Shown here piece by piece: positions 39,780 to 49,208 of a stretch of 64,000 bases of DNA. Source of the stretch: UBA10348 sp002469915 (GTDB lineage: Bacteria > Bacteroidota > Rhodothermia > Rhodothermales > UBA10348); assembly GCA_029249345.1 (NCBI GenBank), contig JAQWHM010000011.1, forward strand, positions 186,001 through 250,000. The letters run 5' to 3'. The notes below the pieces were generated by a model. That model had not been told where the DNA came from. It saw only the letters and a program-made list of their open reading frames with translations, and did no database searches. Position 1 is the stretch's first letter; the number at the start of each line of letters is the position of its first letter. Both the position numbers and the translations under genes were made by a program.

Positions 39780-41423
39780 TTAACTGTTTGGGAGTTCCTG
39801 AGGTGCGCTGACAAAGACTTTCTCGAACACGTAAAGCCCGATTAGAGCAGCTAAGGCTGGAGCCCAGCCTGCCTGCATACCGTAGGCAAGAGGCAGGATG
39901 TGGCCAACAACAATGGCCAAGCCCCAAAACTGCCATTTGTAGCGCCCCTTGGTAATCATATGGGCCGCTTTTGCAGCCTGTTCGGAAGCATGTGGCATTC
40001 CGAATTCACCCAGAAGCATTACGGCTAAATCCAATGCCACAGAACCCAAGAACGTGAACCGCACGACGTACATAAGCTCATCGCTCATCTCGATGAGCGA
40101 TCCCATAATGAGCAACACAGCACTTCCTGCCATGAACGACTGAATAATGAGATGCAACGGAAGCAACGGACTCTGCCACAGGTCTCGACCTTCAGCCTGC
40201 CCGAATAGAAATGCAGTATAAATGGCCGTACCAATCGCGAGGGGTATTCCAGCCCATAACACGATTGTTCTCCAAGGCGCAAACCATTCTTCGGTAATCC
40301 ACCCCATCCATACAGACAATTCGCCGGCATACCAGATGGTAGCGATTCCACTAAATCCAATCAAAAGGAACGCTCCGCGAACCAACCAGGATCGCCACTG
40401 AGGACGAAAAACGATGCTTAGGAAGCGCTCTGGTCGCTCGAGATCAGCCACGAGAAGTCCTGTAGTCGCGATCAGAAAAAATACCGACACGAATGCACTC
40501 GCCTGAAAAACGTAATGATCAACAGAAATAAACCCGAAGAGAGCACTGATCGCCAGAATTAGAAAAATACCGGCTGCAATCCCTTTAGTGACCAGATAGG
40601 CAGGTACTTGCCAATGCCACGGGATCTTATGCTGAGCGTTCCAAACAACCTGGGTCATCTGTTCAGCCATGCGACCGTCTCCAATCTGAATCGGTCCACC
40701 ACTCGGATCGCCTTGAGGTTCGGATCGGCGTAAGGCTTGTCCGGAATTCGATTTTTTACCACTCGTAGTCGCTTTAGGAGCTTTATGAGAGGCATGGCCA
40801 TCTCCTTCATGCAACGGTAGCACATCGGCCCAAGCAAACGAATCAGGAGTACGATCTACCGCCGTTGGATGCATCGCAACATCTTCGCCACCGATGTAAT
40901 ACAACCTGGGAGCCGTTCCTTGTTCAGGCTTACGAACGGTAACCTTGTTTCGGGCTACAGCCTGAGCGATCTCCGTCGTTGGATCATCGAGATCTCCCGC
41001 CAGAATAGCATGCTCTGGACATACGACCACACAGGCCGGCTCCAGACCGAGATCAACTTTGTGCGCACAATAATGACACTTAGCTGCTGTACCTGAATCA
41101 GGGTCGATGTAGATAGCATCATAGGGGCAGGCCTGCATGCAGGCCTTACAGCCAATGCACACATCCGGATCAAATTCAACTATGCCATCATCGCGTTGAT
41201 ACATCGCTGTCACGGGACAGATACGTACACACGGTGGGTTGGCGCAGTGATTGCACCTCGTTACTTGAAAGCTCCGGGCAACATTGGGGTATTGTCCCGT
41301 TTCCACGCTCTTCACCCATGTACGCTGTACTCCCAGCGGAACTTCGTTCTCGCTCTTGCACGCCGTAGAGCATGCGTGACAGCCAATACACGAGTCATTA
41401 TTAATGACGAAGCCGTAATTCAT
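39780..41423 (-). CDS. Fused ferredoxin-NrfD electron-transfer subunit (SoeB-SoeC-like)
   Basis: A 547-residue protein joining two normally separate subunits. Residues 1-140 hold sixteen cysteines in four groups (12-22, 57-69, 89-99, 116-135), enough for four [4Fe-4S] clusters. Residues 200-255 form a Ser/Gly/Lys-rich linker, and 265-540 is an NrfD/PsrC-type membrane domain with about eight spans. It would take electrons from the molybdenum subunit encoded next and reduce quinone. It is first in its transcript, with the operator 44 bp before its start codon. Confidence 0.88.
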   Translation of the reverse strand: MNYGFVINNDSCIGCHACSTACKSENEVPLGVQRTWVKSVETGQYPNVARSFQVTRCNHCANPPCVRICPVTAMYQRDDGIVEFDPDVCIGCKACMQACPYDAIYIDPDSGTAAKCHYCAHKVDLGLEPACVVVCPEHAILAGDLDDPTTEIAQAVARNKVTVRKPEQGTAPRLYYIGGEDVAMHPTAVDRTPDSFAWADVLPLHEGDGHASHKAPKATTSGKKSNSGQALRRSEPQGDPSGGPIQIGDGRMAEQMTQVVWNAQHKIPWHWQVPAYLVTKGIAAGIFLILAISALFGFISVDHYVFQASAFVSVFFLIATTGLLVADLERPERFLSIVFRPQWRSWLVRGAFLLIGFSGIATIWYAGELSVWMGWITEEWFAPWRTIVLWAGIPLAIGTAIYTAFLFGQAEGRDLWQSPLLPLHLIIQSFMAGSAVLLIMGSLIEMSDELMYVVRFTFLGSVALDLAVMLLGEFGMPHASEQAAKAAHMITKGRYKWQFWGLAIVVGHILPLAYGMQAGWAPALAALIGLYVFEKVFVSAPQELPNS

Positions 41424-41467
41424 CGGTATAAATGCCTTAAAACACGAAAAATGAGGGAAAACCTATT

Positions 41468-41483
41468 ACTTGTAATATCAAGT
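41468..41483. promoter_or_regulatory. Sulfur-regulon operator, copy C (upstream of SoeBC-SoeA)
   Basis: ACTTGTAATATCAAGT, symmetric except at the centre. It lies between the mobA stop and the fused subunit gene. On the minus strand a possible -35 TTGCTC and -10 GATATT (17-bp spacer) would place the -10 inside the operator. Confidence 0.7.
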
Positions 41484-41513
41484 TAAGAAGGGTAAAGAGC
41501 AACCCTATTAAGG

Positions 41514-42140
41514 CTAAATATCGCCGTCCAAATCGCGGCGGCGATTGACATTTCTGAGCTCCTTATCTGGAACCTCGATGGCAACCACACGCTGGTCCTC
41601 TAAAAAACCGAATACAGATCGCCGGCCGGCTTCCAAATAGGCCCTGAGCGGGTGCCGCGAGGATCGGGGCCAGATCCCACACAAGGGCTGAGGCTGTTTC
41701 CTAGTCGATGATCCTGCGACGACTACGGTATCGGGTAGTTTATCCTGCTGATCCACTAGCTTTTGGAGACTGGATGAGGTGATAAACGGAAGATCAACGG
41801 CTAAAACGAGCATAAAAGCTGACGGGCAAGCATCAAGCGCCGAGAGAATTCCAGCCAAGGGCCCTGCATCTGGAAACGAGTCCTCCACATGCCGAAGATC
41901 AAACGGGTAGTGCCTTCGTGGGGACCCGCTTGAAATAAAGGTCTCACTGACCAACGGATCAAGGATAGATATCGAGCGCTCAATCAACGACACACCATCG
42001 ATCTTAGCCTCAGACTTATCTGAACCAAAACGTCGACTTTGACCTCCACACAATACCACTCCAGTAATTATTTCCGGACTCAATGCATTCACCTCTTGGT
42101 ATTCGTGGCGAGAATGTCTCGCCAACTCTATCTTGAGCAT
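41514..42140 (-). CDS. mobA: Molybdenum cofactor guanylyltransferase MobA-like
   Basis: A 208-residue nucleotidyltransferase that attaches GMP to molybdopterin to form the MGD cofactor used by DMSO-reductase-family enzymes. The motif LCGGQSRRFGSDK is near residues 30-42, AVDLPF holds the metal-binding Asp, and NVNRRRDL is at the C-terminus. The first 20 residues are not conserved in the family, so the start may be later. It lies directly upstream of the SoeA-like genes on the same strand and would supply their cofactor. Confidence 0.9.
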   Translation of the reverse strand: MLKIELARHSRHEYQEVNALSPEIITGVVLCGGQSRRFGSDKSEAKIDGVSLIERSISILDPLVSETFISSGSPRRHYPFDLRHVEDSFPDAGPLAGILSALDACPSAFMLVLAVDLPFITSSSLQKLVDQQDKLPDTVVVAGSSTRKQPQPLCGIWPRSSRHPLRAYLEAGRRSVFGFLEDQRVVAIEVPDKELRNVNRRRDLDGDI

Positions 42141-42188
42141 CTAACTAATATACCTTTTGCTTTCACGCGCTATTAGGCTGCCGCAACT

Positions 42189-42836
42189 ATGCTTTACTTT
42201 TATGTCGAATCTGAAAAAAATGTCGCCGATGGCATTGCCTCGGAAGCATTCGATGAGAGCCGTCTGCATAGAAGCCTAGACGGGGCCAAAGCGGACGGAC
42301 GAGGTAAAGTGTACGTTGTAGATGGACACAAAACACCCGCGAACTTGAGTGGAGATGTTCGCAACATTCCTAAGAAAGCGTTCCTGAATAGAACTCCATT
42401 TCGACCTGCGAGAGAGCTATCAGCAGGCGGTGGAATTATAACCAAAGAAGGTAAAAAGGGCCTGAAGATCCTTCTTATTTATCGAAAAGGGCTTTGGGAT
42501 ATCGCAAAAGGAAAGCTGGATGATGGAGAAACGATCCGGGAGTGTGCCAAAAGAGAAGTGAAGGAAGAGTTAGGTATCAAAAAGGTGAAGGTTCTCGACT
42601 TTCTAGACACCACGACTCATGGATATGTGGACGGGAAGTTTTTTACAGTGAAAACAACCCACTGGTACCACATGAAGACCACTGAAACCGAATTTATACC
42701 CCAGAAAAGCGAAAAAATAACCCGCGTAAAGTGGTTTAGACTTAATAAGGCCAAAACTATTCTTGGGCATAAAACGCTTATTCGGCTGTTAAATACCGTT
42801 GAACACAAATTGATTTATACCCACTCCTCTGCCTGA
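42189..42836 (+). CDS. NUDIX hydrolase
   Basis: A 215-residue protein with a full Nudix box GX5EX7REUXEEXGU, beginning GKLDDGE and ending REVKEELGI (about residues 108-130). About 75 residues precede the Nudix fold and have no recognisable motif. Nudix enzymes hydrolyse nucleoside diphosphates linked to another group. The substrate here is unknown. It is divergent from mobA across 48 bp. Confidence 0.88.
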   Translation: MLYFYVESEKNVADGIASEAFDESRLHRSLDGAKADGRGKVYVVDGHKTPANLSGDVRNIPKKAFLNRTPFRPARELSAGGGIITKEGKKGLKILLIYRKGLWDIAKGKLDDGETIRECAKREVKEELGIKKVKVLDFLDTTTHGYVDGKFFTVKTTHWYHMKTTETEFIPQKSEKITRVKWFRLNKAKTILGHKTLIRLLNTVEHKLIYTHSSA

Positions 42837-42907
42837 TCTTAATATTTTTGCATCGTGGGCTTTCCTATATTCGACCATTGAAACCCACTCAATAAGGCTC
42901 TTTGCCC

Positions 42908-43288
42908 ATGTCTAATACGGATCTGGATTCGAAATTGGCCCGTCGTGCCGAACGCACAACGAAGTCCAAAAATCGGCGCTCCAGTAAAAAAAGAGGTCTT
43001 CCGGCTATCGTCGTATTTTGACTTGTTGCGCCATTTGGCGTAGCCGGGATTGGACTACCCGTTGTTTTCGGTGTCGATTGGGTTTGGCTGACCGGATTTG
43101 CCATAATCTTGCAAATCTCGATGCTTCTGATCAATGATCGAAAAGGATTTATTCGCTCTCGTGAAATGCGTCGCGCCTATGAGGCCCGTCGCCACTTCTC
43201 CATCCTGGAGACCATTATCCTTTTTCTTCTCATTATGGCAGACATGCTAGCGGCCGCATATGCTTTGCTGATGCATGCTGCTCCTTGA
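42908..43288 (+). pseudogene. Small two-span membrane protein gene interrupted by an in-frame TGA
   Basis: From an ATG the frame reads a Lys/Arg-rich start (MSNTDLDSKLARRAERTT), then LPAIVVF, then a TGA stop at codon 38 (43019-43021). It then continues open for 88 more codons with obvious protein character: LVAPFGVAGIGLPVVFGVDW, an amphipathic RMRRAYEARR-like segment and a second span ILETIILFLLIMADMLAAAY, ending at a second TGA. The stop falls inside the first membrane span. A nonsense mutation is the simplest reading; sequencing error or UGA recoding are alternatives. This fills most of the gap between the NUDIX and M14 genes. Confidence 0.65.
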
Positions 43289-43297
43289 TCCAAGCAC

Positions 43298-45823
43298 TTA
43301 CTGACCTACAAAAAAGACCGCGTTAGCAAACAACATGCGGCCGCTTGTCCAAAACCCCCGGTACAGTGGATTATCCATTAGATAAATCACGCTTCCGGAG
43401 CCTATGCTCTGCTCGCCAAAAGCCAGTGATTCCTCAATTTGCTGTTCGGCTTTGAAGCCGGTGTGACCACTGACACGACCTCCGTCTGTTACGACTCCAA
43501 CATTCCAGCTATTGCTCCCTTTCATTATAGCCGGCTTAGTGGATCCCATCCTGAGCACAAAAGAGGTGTCTCCAAACCCGAATCCAAGTGGATGGCTCGA
43601 GTCTACATCGACTCGATAAATAGCCCCGGGGTTACTAGATGGTGCCCGATCCCTAGACCGGTCTTCATAACGCTTGTTTCTAGCAACGGCTACAGCCGTA
43701 GTGTCTGGCACCTTTTTGGATGGTTTCATAGTAAGGTCAAAACCCGTTTTTCCAGCTAGTGCCGATGCGCCGCTTCCCGTGGCAACCAAGCGTCCCCCTG
43801 AGCGAATCCAACTGGACAGCTTCTTAAGACCAGCCTCGTTCAAAATGGGAGTCGCGGCGGTTGGAAGAACCAAGACATCGTATTTATCTAACTCCAAAGA
43901 AGAAAAGCGCTCTACAGGGAAACGAGTAAGAGGATAGTCGATGACTTGATCGAACCAATGCCAAACCTGTCCGACAGCAGAAGAACTAGTACCCGCCCCA
44001 AACGGCATCGCAACTCGCGGAGCATCTAAGAATCGAACGTCAGAAGAACCCAAATCAGATCCTGAGTCTACAAATCCCGTAGCCAAGCCCGTAACGACTT
44101 GATTATAGGTACCTGCTAATTCAGCCAACTCTGTATGCAAACTAGCCCCTTTTTTCTCATTGTTGGTTCTCGTAATGATTAATGATCCTGCAGCGAACTG
44201 GCTTCCGTGGAGGGAAAAGGGTTTACTGGCAAACCGAACCTTAAAACCTGCCTTGAGAAGAGCCGAGAGAAACGCTGCGTCACCAGCATCATCCCACGAC
44301 GAGACATAGGCATAGGGCGCTTCTGCATGATTTTTTGACTCAGCCTTTGTAGTAGACCAAGGCCCAAACTCAACATCTTGATTTGATGCCAACGCGTTCA
44401 CGTCATACACCCAGGGGAGGGCCCAGGCCGTGATATCATAGGTTAGAGAATCCGTCATTGCCGTCTGAGGGCTAAACAAGACGTTGGCCAATACGGCACG
44501 TGGTTGTGATGCAGGGATTACGAGATCTCCCTCTTGAACTTGAAAGCGCCCTGTTGCAGAGGTGCGATAGTTCAATCCTTGAACCCGGCTACCGGATGTG
44601 GCTCGCCCGTAGTCTAGTCCCAGATCATCCAAATGGGCGGTTAGTGCAGCGACTCGATCACCCGGCGAATCTTTATGAATCACGTAAGCTTTGTATTGCC
44701 CGGGTGGATTCGAAATGGCCTGCTCGAAATACGTCCTGAATTCGGATACCACTTTTTCCTGATGAAGCGATGTCGCCTCAATCGTCGAAAGTCCGGCTGC
44801 CGTGTGATGTGTCAGGCGATCTAGCAGCGTAAGGGTGTCTCCTTCGACCGTAAGTACACCAAGACCGGCACCACCCCCACCAGCCTGTTCGTAGGTCATC
44901 CCGACAGCACCGTTAAACATGGGATAAGAGTCGCCATAACCCGGATACAAAATGTCAAAAGACTGCTTGGTAAAATAAAGCCATCCTTCCCGATCAAAAT
45001 GACGGGCATTATTTCGACCAATGATTTCCTCAAGCTCTCTTTGCCATGCTGTCACGTTTTCATGTACGGGCTCTGCAGCAGGAGCGAAGTAATACGGGCT
45101 ATTGATGCCCTGCTCATGAAAATCCACGTGCACATGAGGCATCCACTTTTTATACAGCTGCATGCGCTGTCGGGTCTCAACCTGTGTCTGCCACGACCAG
45201 TCTCTATTCAGATCAAAGTAGTAATGATTCGTGCGCCCACCGGGCCATGGCTCCGCATGCTCAACGGCATCCTTACTCACATTCATCTCCATACCCACCA
45301 TCATATTGTACCAGTTTGCATATCGATCGCGACCATCTGGATTAATAGCCGGATCAAGCACAACTACGGTGTTCTCAAGCCACGCGGATGATTCTGCGCC
45401 AGGGTTCACGAGAGCAAACAGCGTGGACATCGAAGCCTCTGTACTGTTGGATTCATTGCCATGCACATTGTAACTGAGCCAAACGATGGTTGGAGGATCG
45501 CCCTTCAGTTTTCCGTCTTCAAGCCCAGCAAGCCGTAGGTTGTCGTTCCTAATCTCATCAAGACGGGTCATGTTTTCAGGCGAACTCACGAATGCAACCA
45601 TGAGTGGCCGGCCTTCATTGGTTTTGCCGTAGTGCTCGATCTGCACCCGATCACTTGACTCGGCTACATGCTCAAAGTATCCCACAACGTCCGCATGCCT
45701 AGAGAACTTCGATCCAAGCTCGTATCCGAGATATGAGCTTGGGTCTTGCAACGTATTCTGTGCTGAAGCCGAAAAACTCAAAAAAAAGAGCAGTGCTAAA
45801 GCGGAAAGGGTGCGACTAGGCAT
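43298..45823 (-). CDS. Secreted M14 family zinc carboxypeptidase-like protein
   Basis: An 841-residue protein with a signal peptide (ending SASAQ near 22). The zinc motif NVHGNESN has His121 and Glu124, and HVDFHEQG near 232-238 holds the third His. A C-terminal domain of about 300 residues, with a ThuA/GATase-like segment (DVLVLPTAATPIL), follows. Large members of this type are common in marine Bacteroidota and probably digest peptides outside the cytoplasm. It is divergent from the type IX-secreted protein gene. Confidence 0.9.
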   Translation of the reverse strand: MPSRTLSALALLFFLSFSASAQNTLQDPSSYLGYELGSKFSRHADVVGYFEHVAESSDRVQIEHYGKTNEGRPLMVAFVSSPENMTRLDEIRNDNLRLAGLEDGKLKGDPPTIVWLSYNVHGNESNSTEASMSTLFALVNPGAESSAWLENTVVVLDPAINPDGRDRYANWYNMMVGMEMNVSKDAVEHAEPWPGGRTNHYYFDLNRDWSWQTQVETRQRMQLYKKWMPHVHVDFHEQGINSPYYFAPAAEPVHENVTAWQRELEEIIGRNNARHFDREGWLYFTKQSFDILYPGYGDSYPMFNGAVGMTYEQAGGGGAGLGVLTVEGDTLTLLDRLTHHTAAGLSTIEATSLHQEKVVSEFRTYFEQAISNPPGQYKAYVIHKDSPGDRVAALTAHLDDLGLDYGRATSGSRVQGLNYRTSATGRFQVQEGDLVIPASQPRAVLANVLFSPQTAMTDSLTYDITAWALPWVYDVNALASNQDVEFGPWSTTKAESKNHAEAPYAYVSSWDDAGDAAFLSALLKAGFKVRFASKPFSLHGSQFAAGSLIITRTNNEKKGASLHTELAELAGTYNQVVTGLATGFVDSGSDLGSSDVRFLDAPRVAMPFGAGTSSSAVGQVWHWFDQVIDYPLTRFPVERFSSLELDKYDVLVLPTAATPILNEAGLKKLSSWIRSGGRLVATGSGASALAGKTGFDLTMKPSKKVPDTTAVAVARNKRYEDRSRDRAPSSNPGAIYRVDVDSSHPLGFGFGDTSFVLRMGSTKPAIMKGSNSWNVGVVTDGGRVSGHTGFKAEQQIEESLAFGEQSIGSGSVIYLMDNPLYRGFWTSGRMLFANAVFFVGQ

Positions 45824-45957
45824 TTAGAAAACCTTATTTTACGGGTAAAACCTCTACCATTGCATCGTCAAGGTAGCGCCTCTAGACTGCAACGCGCAAT
45901 ACGGATCTCCCAGAACCGATCTAACCGACAGCGTGAAGGAACACACAAATCCCAGAT

Positions 45958-48900
45958 ATGATACTCTCAAAACGGATCTTCGTAATACTCACGGGAGCCT
46001 TTCTTACTCTTCTCCTTTTGATGGATAGTGGTCAAGAGTGGTCCTCTCCGCCCTTTGACTTTCCCCAGACTCACCCAGATGAGTATCTAAAGCATGATCG
46101 TGAGATCCGAACGGCCAACGACGAATCCAAGCCTTCTTACGATCCGGGATATCGTATTAATGCGCTCACTCAGGTGCGAGCAGCACGCAAAGGAGGACAA
46201 GCGCCCCTGCCATGGAGTGAGCGAGGTCCAGGCAATGTAGGTGGGCGCACCCGCGCTATTATCGTTGATATCAATGACCCCACCCACTCAACTTGGTTCG
46301 CTGGATCTGTCAGCGGAGGAATATGGAAAACAGTTGATAAGGGGCTCAAGTGGGAGCCGCTTACTGATGGCCTTTCAAACATAGCAATTAACTCACTGGC
46401 CCAATCGGTTTCCAATCCATCTATCATGTACGCAGGTACAGGGGAAGGCTTCAGAAATGTAGATGCGGCCATTGGAGACGGTATGTTTAAATCAACTGAT
46501 GGAGGAAATGAATGGATCCCTCTATCGGCTACCACCTCATCCTTCGACTTTTTATTCGTGAATAGACTCCTTGTCGATCCTTCGAATGCGGACATCGTGT
46601 TGGCGGCTACCAACGGTGGAATCATGCGCTCTGAAGACGGGGGCGCGTCTTGGACCACAACTCAAGAGGGAGCCAGTAGTGCTGGGTTTTATCAGATTGT
46701 TGCCGAACCGGGAAATTTCAATGTTCAGTACGCTTCTGATCCCGCTGCAGGCATATTAAAGTCGACAGATGCCGGTCTTACCTGGAGCGAGTCGCACTTA
46801 GGCCTTTCACAGGCTGGAAACAATTCACGCATCGAGCTAGATGTTTCTCCCGCCAACCCGGCACGCTTGTTTGCCATGGTCGAATCAAGCGACGGCGTTG
46901 ATCCTATTTACGTATCCAATAATCGAGGCGAACTCTGGGTGGCCGCTGTTCAGGTAGGAAATACAGGAAATACAGAAATAGATGTTGCAGGTACTCAGGG
47001 CTGGTATGACCTGATGGTCAAAGCCCATCCTTTTGATGAAGACGTGGCCTTTCTGGGAGGTGTTGCTCTGTATCGAGTCACCGTAACGGGTTCGCAGGCC
47101 ACGAAGGTGTTTCTCGGAGCAACCGAAAACGGTACGGAATCTTTCATGGATTATGTCAATTTCGGCGCCCAGTACTTGGGTGGAGGAATGAGGCTAGGAA
47201 TTGATGAACCAGAATCCACGATTACACTAGAAAAAATGGTTTCTGTCGAGGTTCGATTTGGTTCAGGTCGCAGTCAAAAAGCCCATCGATTTACCCCTCC
47301 TGACCAGTCCGGAGTAGACTTTGCAGACTATCCGTATCAGGACTATGTAGATGTGCCGTTTGAAGTATGGGATACGGACAATAACCGACAGCTCATGGTC
47401 AGCTTCAGAGACCGAGAAGATAACGGGGCATTTGACCTGTCGCTATACGATCAGAACGATATCGACCGAGAGTATGTGCTCATTCACGCCAGACCCTATA
47501 ACGCAACGACTCCCGATCCACTCATTGCACAGGATGGTGGAATCGTATCCGATTTGGCCTATTTCTTCTGGCCCGTACTTGGTGATGCAACTTGGGATCC
47601 CAGCAATCTCCCTACATCATCCCTTGCATTTACTTGGAGCGATCGCGAAGCCGCTGCAGTCAGTGTTTCACTCACGGGGAGTGGAGTGCATGCTGATCAG
47701 CACGTAATGGTTACGACCCCAACGGGTCCATCCACCTTTCAAATCGTTCTTGGTAATGATGGAGGCGTTTTTTACTCGGGAGACGGCGGATCTAACTGGG
47801 TTGACAGAGACCGAGGATACAACACCGCTCAATTCTATGGCGTGGATAAAAAGCCAGGAGTAGATGCTTACATAGGCGGTACGCAGGATAATGGCTCTTG
47901 GCGTTCTTTTGGAAATGCACAACCCTTTCAAAGCTGGTTCAATGCTGGGGGCGGAGATGGATTTGATACCGTCTGGCACAAGCAAAATGACCAAAAAATG
48001 ATCACAACCAGCCAATGGAATTGGTTTCAACGCTCTCTCAATGGAGGCCAAAGCTTTACAAATGGAACGGGCGGCTTAAAAGATACTGGAAGCCGCGCAG
48101 ACGGAGGTCAGTTTCTAACCGTTATCGCACAAGACCCTGACGATTCCGACATCCTCTTCACCGTTGGCGAATCTGGAATCTGGAAATCTGTCAATTTCGC
48201 AGAATCGTGGAATTTGAGAAGCATACCGGCTGATGACTGGGGGTTTTCGGGTAACGGAAAGGTTGCTGTGTCTCATGTCGACGGTAATATCGTGTGGGCC
48301 GGATATGAAATGGACACGTTCCCTTCATCTTCGGACGATGACGGTAAGCTGCACGTTTCCTCCGATGGAGGTAATACGTTTACAAGCATACCCTCGCCTG
48401 ATAGCTCGCCCGGACGCCTTTCCGGACTCGCTACCAGTTACGAACACGCAGAAACGGTCTATGTCACTTTTTCAGCCTCAAACCGCTCGAAGCTCCTTCG
48501 AAGTACGGACTTGGGTCAAACATGGGAAGACTTATCTGGATTCCAAAGTCGACCTGGCACATTGGTCAGTGCCAATGGGTTTCCTGACGTAGCGGTTTAC
48601 GATGTACTGGACTTCCCTTCCAATCCCGTGATTTGGGCGGCAACAGAAATTGGACTCGTTGAGTCCATGGACGATGGACTAACATGGCATCATGCAGAAA
48701 ATGGATTGCCTGCCGTATCGATCTGGCAGCTTAAACTAATCGATGAGCAAGTCGTCGCGGCAACACATGGAAGAGGGGTGTGGACCCTGCCAAACGAAGC
48801 AGTGCCTATTTCGGTAGAGGAAACAGGATCTGAGCTCCCAACTTCTCTATCTGTACGAAACGTGTACCCCAACCCGGTTCGGCAATCGGCAACTATAGAA

Positions 48901-49104
48901 TGGAGCACGGATTCACCCGGGGCCGTGCGGATAAACGCATTCGATATTCAAGGACGTGAAGTAGCTCTTCTTTGGAGTGGTATGGCAGGACCAGGGGATC
49001 ACCAGGTTTCTTGGGATGCTACAGATTTAGCTACGGGCGCCTACTTCATCCGGATCGAACAAGGTGGCAAACTGGTAACGCAGCAAATATTACGCGTTAA
49101 ATAG
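45958..49104 (+). CDS. Large BNR/sortilin-like beta-propeller protein with type IX secretion sorting domain
   Basis: A 1048-residue protein with an N-terminal hydrophobic signal (about 1-22) and many Asp-box repeats of the form S-x-D-G-G-x-x-W (KSTDGGNEW, RSEDGGASW, KSTDAGLTW and others), which form sortilin/VPS10-like propellers. The last 85 residues have the type IX C-terminal sorting domain pattern, opening VRNVYPNPV and ending in an immunoglobulin-like strand set. An insert of about 200 residues (roughly 330-530) interrupts the propeller repeats. It should be exported to the cell surface. No catalytic residues are identified. Confidence 0.88.
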   Translation: MILSKRIFVILTGAFLTLLLLMDSGQEWSSPPFDFPQTHPDEYLKHDREIRTANDESKPSYDPGYRINALTQVRAARKGGQAPLPWSERGPGNVGGRTRAIIVDINDPTHSTWFAGSVSGGIWKTVDKGLKWEPLTDGLSNIAINSLAQSVSNPSIMYAGTGEGFRNVDAAIGDGMFKSTDGGNEWIPLSATTSSFDFLFVNRLLVDPSNADIVLAATNGGIMRSEDGGASWTTTQEGASSAGFYQIVAEPGNFNVQYASDPAAGILKSTDAGLTWSESHLGLSQAGNNSRIELDVSPANPARLFAMVESSDGVDPIYVSNNRGELWVAAVQVGNTGNTEIDVAGTQGWYDLMVKAHPFDEDVAFLGGVALYRVTVTGSQATKVFLGATENGTESFMDYVNFGAQYLGGGMRLGIDEPESTITLEKMVSVEVRFGSGRSQKAHRFTPPDQSGVDFADYPYQDYVDVPFEVWDTDNNRQLMVSFRDREDNGAFDLSLYDQNDIDREYVLIHARPYNATTPDPLIAQDGGIVSDLAYFFWPVLGDATWDPSNLPTSSLAFTWSDREAAAVSVSLTGSGVHADQHVMVTTPTGPSTFQIVLGNDGGVFYSGDGGSNWVDRDRGYNTAQFYGVDKKPGVDAYIGGTQDNGSWRSFGNAQPFQSWFNAGGGDGFDTVWHKQNDQKMITTSQWNWFQRSLNGGQSFTNGTGGLKDTGSRADGGQFLTVIAQDPDDSDILFTVGESGIWKSVNFAESWNLRSIPADDWGFSGNGKVAVSHVDGNIVWAGYEMDTFPSSSDDDGKLHVSSDGGNTFTSIPSPDSSPGRLSGLATSYEHAETVYVTFSASNRSKLLRSTDLGQTWEDLSGFQSRPGTLVSANGFPDVAVYDVLDFPSNPVIWAATEIGLVESMDDGLTWHHAENGLPAVSIWQLKLIDEQVVAATHGRGVWTLPNEAVPISVEETGSELPTSLSVRNVYPNPVRQSATIEWSTDSPGAVRINAFDIQGREVALLWSGMAGPGDHQVSWDATDLATGAYFIRIEQGGKLVTQQILRVK

Positions 49105-49208
49105 AGCGAAAAACTGATTTCTTGTCGTTATAAAGACTTGGAACAAGCCGCCGCTTCTCCACATTTGTCCGCATTAATACCGGAGCTTTATTGCTCTGGA
49201 ATGATCCT

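Noticed and set aside
43019..43060. Selenocysteine insertion at the TGA in the small membrane protein gene
   Set aside because: The hairpin is small with no convincing SECIS loop, the residue lies in a membrane span, and no sel genes are in view; a nonsense mutation is simpler.
42889..43134. 81-codon minus-strand ORF in the NUDIX-M14 gap
   Set aside because: Low-complexity translation antisense to the much more protein-like interrupted membrane protein frame.
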